Source of the DNA: Streptomyces sp. G-G2
GTDB lineage: Bacteria; Actinomycetota; Actinomycetes; Streptomycetales; Streptomycetaceae
Reading direction: 5' to 3'
Assembly (NCBI RefSeq): GCF_030063135.1
Contig: NZ_JASISO010000003.1
Span: 62,001 to 126,000 of the forward strand
DNA: 64,000 bases
Part shown: in pieces, positions 61,466-64,000 of the stretch
How positions within the stretch are numbered: the stretch's first letter is position 1
Layout: each line of letters begins with the position of its first letter
Program-made: the position numbers and the translations under genes
Notes under the pieces: generated by a model
The model's database searches: none
What the model was told of the DNA's origin: nothing
Seen by the model: only the letters and a program-made list of their open reading frames with translations

Positions 61466-63094
61466 TCACATCCGGGCGCCGAAGTCCTGCGTCCACCAAG
61501 GCCCGCCCGGCCCCTGGTGCACGCCCACGCCGATGTCCTTGAACGAGCAGTTGAGGATGTTCGCGCGATGCCCCGGACTTTTCATCCAGGAGTCCATCAC
61601 CTGCGAGGGAGACTGCTGCCCCTTGGCGATGTTCTCGCCGTACGTCGACCAGCGGTACCCGGCGGCGGTGATCCGCTTCCCCGGGTCGGCTCCGTCGGGG
61701 TTGGTGTGGTCGAAGAAGTCGCGGGCGGCCATGTCGTCGGAGTGGTCCTGCGCGGCGGCGCGCAGTTCGGCGTCGTCCTTGAGCGGGCCGCACCCGGCAG
61801 CCGACCGCTCCGAGTTCACCAGCGAGATCACCTGGGCCACGGTCCCCTGCGGGGGCGCGGCCGCCGGGCGCGGAGCGGCCGGGGCGGAGGCGGACTTCGA
61901 GGCGACCACGTCGCCACGGTCCGCGGAGGCCGAAGCGGAGGCGGACGGCGAAGGGGACGCGGAGGGCGAAGCGGAGGGGGAGGGGGACGCGGAGGCCGAG
62001 GGGGAGGCGGACGGCGAAGCGGAGGCGGTGGCCGCCCCGCCCGTGGACAGCGCGGCCAGCGGCGCGCCGGGCGCCGACGCGGTCGTCGCGGTCTCGCCCG
62101 ACCCCGGCACGAGGCCCAGGTACAGCACCCCGCCACCGGCGACGCAGGCGACGACCACGCCACCCGCGATGACCCTGCGGCGCGTGCGGCGCCGCTTGCG
62201 GGAAGCACTCCGGCCCGCGTCGCTCCGGCTCCGGCCCGCGTGGGTTCCGGGGGTCTTCGCGGCGCCGGGGACGGGGGCGTCGTACGAGAAGGCGACCGGG
62301 GCCGCCGTCGCCCGGTGGACCCCGGACAGCACGGCCGCCGCGACCGGGACCAGGGCCAGCCCGGCCAGCAGGCCCTCAGCCGGGACCAGCCCGTTCCACA
62401 GGCCCGCGCAGCGCAGGCACTCGCGCGCGTGCCGGGCTATTCGCTTGCGCCACAGCGCGGACGGCCTCCCGTCCCAGCCGCCCGCCACCGTCCGCAGCGC
62501 GTCACAGGGCGGCTGGGCGTCCAGCGCCCGCTCCACCACCCGCGCCGACTCCAGCTGGGCTTTCATCCGCTGCACCCGTACCGCCGTGTTCTGCGGGGAC
62601 AGCTCCAGCGCCGCCGCCACCTCCGCCCGGGTCAGCTCACCGGCGCACTCCAGCCACCACAGCGACAGCAGCGCCCGGTCGTCCGGCTCCAGCCACCGCG
62701 TGGCCCGGGCCGTCTCGCGCCGCTGACCGGTCAGGTTCAGCTGTACGACGGTCAGGTCCACGAAATCGGCCCCGGGGTCGGCGAGTTCGCGCGCCGCGTC
62801 CAGCCCGCTCGCGTCCGGGCCGGTGCTGCGGGCCTGCCAGTGCGCCCGTACCCGGTTCATCGCGATGGCCACCAGCCACGAGCGGAAACTCTCGTCCGAG
62901 CGCAGCCCGTCCAGTCCGTCGAGGGCGCGCAGCATGGTGTCCTGGACCACGTCGTCGACGTCCACGGACCCGTTCAGGGCCCGCCCGACGATGTTGTAGA
63001 CGAGCGGCAGGTGCGCGCCGACGAGTTCGTCCTGGGCCCGCGCATCGCCCGCGCGGGCGGCTGCCACCAGTGCTGCGGTGTGCTGTGAGGTCAT
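61466..63094 (-). CDS. ECF sigma factor fused to zinc motif, membrane helix and CAP/SCP domain
   Basis: One 542-residue chain. Sigma region 2 (about 15-90, DVDDVVQDTMLRALDGL) and region 4 (about 135-190, TRAEVAAALELSPQNTAVRV) form an ECF sigma factor. HARECLRC (His222, Cys226, Cys229) matches the HxxxCxxC of zinc anti-sigma factors. A basic RKRRRTRRR precedes a membrane helix (about 308-328). A Ser/Ala/Pro linker (about 355-390) leads to a CAP/YkwD domain (415-542) with DHSDDMAARDFFDHTNPDG, YGENIA and SPGHRANIL. The expected topology is sigma inside, CAP outside. The ATG at 63094 follows AGGGAAA. Confidence 0.88.
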   Translation of the reverse strand: MTSQHTAALVAAARAGDARAQDELVGAHLPLVYNIVGRALNGSVDVDDVVQDTMLRALDGLDGLRSDESFRSWLVAIAMNRVRAHWQARSTGPDASGLDAARELADPGADFVDLTVVQLNLTGQRRETARATRWLEPDDRALLSLWWLECAGELTRAEVAAALELSPQNTAVRVQRMKAQLESARVVERALDAQPPCDALRTVAGGWDGRPSALWRKRIARHARECLRCAGLWNGLVPAEGLLAGLALVPVAAAVLSGVHRATAAPVAFSYDAPVPGAAKTPGTHAGRSRSDAGRSASRKRRRTRRRVIAGGVVVACVAGGGVLYLGLVPGSGETATTASAPGAPLAALSTGGAATASASPSASPSASASPSPSASPSASPSPSASASASADRGDVVASKSASAPAAPRPAAAPPQGTVAQVISLVNSERSAAGCGPLKDDAELRAAAQDHSDDMAARDFFDHTNPDGADPGKRITAAGYRWSTYGENIAKGQQSPSQVMDSWMKSPGHRANILNCSFKDIGVGVHQGPGGPWWTQDFGARM

Positions 63095-63161
63095 GTGAAG
63101 TTTCCCTGTCCGTACCGGCGGCCGATGATGCCCCATGCATGGGAGACCGGCGAGCGGGGCT

Positions 63162-63194
63162 CCGATAACACTTATCGGCCGTAACACTTGTCGG
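63162..63194. promoter_or_regulatory. Paired palindromic repeats upstream of the ECF-CAP gene
   Basis: CCGATAA-CAC-TTATCGG (63162-63178) is a perfect palindrome. TAACACTTATCGG (63166-63178) repeats as TAACACTTGTCGG (63182-63194), a 16-base period. The block is 68-100 bases upstream of the start and is AT-richer than its surroundings, so it is a likely operator or promoter. Confidence 0.55.
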
Positions 63195-63416
63195 CGGTCG
63201 GATACTCGCACAAGTGCGCGGGGGGCGCGGGGGGCGCAGGGGGGCGCCGGGAGCCGGCGGCGTGGCGGCCGTGTCCCTCTCCGTGGCCGGGCGCGGGGGC
63301 ACCGGCCGGGTACCGGCTTTCAGGGAGGGGGCGGCCCTGGGGGCGGGGTGGCGCGCGGTGGATGGAGGGGCGAGCGGATGGCAGGCAGGCGCGCGGCCGA
63401 CGGGGTGGCGCGTCGC

Positions 63417-64000
63417 TCACCCGGCGGCGAGCGGCTCGTTCACCCAGCCCGCCGCGAGGACGAGCCGCGAGGAGCGGTGTACGGCCAGGAAGCCGAACGG
63501 CCGCTGGAAGGAGACCTCGGCGTAGCGCACGCGGTACGAGGCCGGCGGCGGCGCGCTTCCGGCCGCCATGGCCACGGCCGTGACGGCGGCCGCCTCGAAG
63601 CCCTTCGCGTGGAACCGGGCCAGCGCGGACTGCCGCGCCGAGCCGACGGCCAGTGGGACCGCGCTGATCCCCGGGAAGTGGCCGGAGGAGTCGTCGGACG
63701 CGGTCTCCAGCCCGAACAGCCGCGCCTCTTCGAGGAGATCGTGCTCGGCGCGGACGTCGAAGGCCACCGTACGGACGGCGAGGACGGACGTCGGCGCCGC
63801 CGACTCCACCGTGCGGACGGTGAGGCCAGGACCGGGCTGCCCCTCGGGCAGCGCGCCGATGCCCACGGAGGCGAGGTCCCCGGTGACGGCGCCGATGCCC
63901 GCGCCCAGCACCTCGCCGGGCGTGGCGTCCGGACCGCCGAGCAGCAGGTGCACGTCGACGGATTCCTTGCCCGCCACCTCCAGCAGGGTGAGCGGACCGG
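63417..64000 (-). CDS. Serpin-family protease inhibitor, C-terminal part (start outside window)
   Basis: The visible 194 residues are the C-terminal half of a serpin. FHAKGFEAAAVTAVAMAAG is the reactive-centre-loop hinge, and FQRPFGFLAVHRSSRLVLAAGWVNEP is the conserved serpin end. The reactive bond lies after the hinge in an Ala/Gly/Ser/Pro stretch, suggesting inhibition of an elastase- or subtilisin-like protease. The frame is open to the window edge. No signal peptide can be judged. The secreted S8 protease at 48.8 kb is too far away to infer pairing. Confidence 0.85.
   Translation of the reverse strand, partial: GPLTLLEVAGKESVDVHLLLGGPDATPGEVLGAGIGAVTGDLASVGIGALPEGQPGPGLTVRTVESAAPTSVLAVRTVAFDVRAEHDLLEEARLFGLETASDDSSGHFPGISAVPLAVGSARQSALARFHAKGFEAAAVTAVAMAAGSAPPPASYRVRYAEVSFQRPFGFLAVHRSSRLVLAAGWVNEPLAAG

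Noticed and set aside
61915..62030. Repetitive GGAGGCGGA-type units that could be taken for a minisatellite or CRISPR-like array
   Set aside because: They are the codons of the Ser/Ala/Pro linker in the ECF-CAP protein, with no fixed-length spacers or palindromic repeats.
60278..63088. A 936-codon plus-strand frame antisense to the helicase and ECF-CAP genes
   Set aside because: The opposite strand carries full helicase motifs, sigma regions and a CAP domain. This frame is repetitive His/Gly/Arg sequence without motifs.

Overview
The window is high-GC actinobacterial chromosome and almost certainly comes from a Streptomyces. Third codon positions are almost all G or C. It carries a short chaplin, two melanin-type tyrosinase operons (melC1-melC2), mycothiol-linked enzymes, a DasR-like GntR regulator beside a glucose/GlcNAc-type PTS permease, Tat and lipoprotein signals, and a c-di-AMP (ydaO) riboswitch ahead of a LysM cell-wall hydrolase. 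No rRNA, tRNA, CRISPR array or replication origin was seen. Both ends cut a gene: an unidentified C-terminus at the left edge and a serpin at the right edge.

Layout. 0-1.8 kb: a GH20 hexosaminidase lipoprotein. 2.0-14.9 kb: a tightly coupled five-gene operon (DUF4132 protein, a giant 1701-aa protein, MoxR AAA+ ATPase, a DUF5682-VWA fusion, SWIM zinc-finger protein), with 4-nt overlaps at three of its four junctions and closed by a long hairpin. It resembles the E. coli yehI-yehL-yehM-yehP-yehQ set and is the most system-like locus here. 14.9-16 kb: LysM/transglycosylase-like protein with its riboswitch. 16.2-23.5 kb: metabolic genes (DHDPS family/LysR, mycothiol-dependent formaldehyde dehydrogenase, S33 peptidase, PIG-L deacetylase, enoyl-CoA hydratase, SDR).

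23.6-26.9 kb is a decayed patch: an HxlR regulator with two single-base deletions, an alpha/beta hydrolase whose C-terminus is cut off, a frameshifted zinc-finger remnant, an intact mycothiol-dependent isomerase-family gene, and a Tn3-family transposase remnant with a candidate terminal repeat. 27.1-30.4 kb is an oxidoreductase/acyl-CoA dehydrogenase operon. 30.4-34 kb holds SRPBCC-MarR, a TRIC channel remnant, melC operon 1, a chaplin and a small secreted protein. 34-42.9 kb holds esterases, a phosphoesterase-MFS-TolB operon, a GNAT and an MFS exporter.

43-46.4 kb is a sugar locus: GntR/UTRA regulator, PTS EIIC (frameshifted by one base) and a SIS sugar isomerase, with repeated ACCACT elements between regulator and permease. 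46.5-50.6 kb: FhuF-like protein, Tat-exported hydrolase, subtilisin-like protease. 50.8-54.6 kb: dctA divergent from a CitA/DcuS-type two-component system. 54.6-55.8 kb: melC operon 2. 56-58.9 kb: a collapsed histidine kinase, glutamate decarboxylase with a leaderless-type promoter, and a DUF1906 secreted protein. 58.9-63.1 kb: a superfamily 2 helicase with helicase-associated repeats, and a striking single polypeptide that joins an ECF sigma factor, an anti-sigma-like zinc motif, a membrane helix and a CAP/SCP domain, with paired operator-like repeats upstream. All calls come from reading the sequence; no database search was run.
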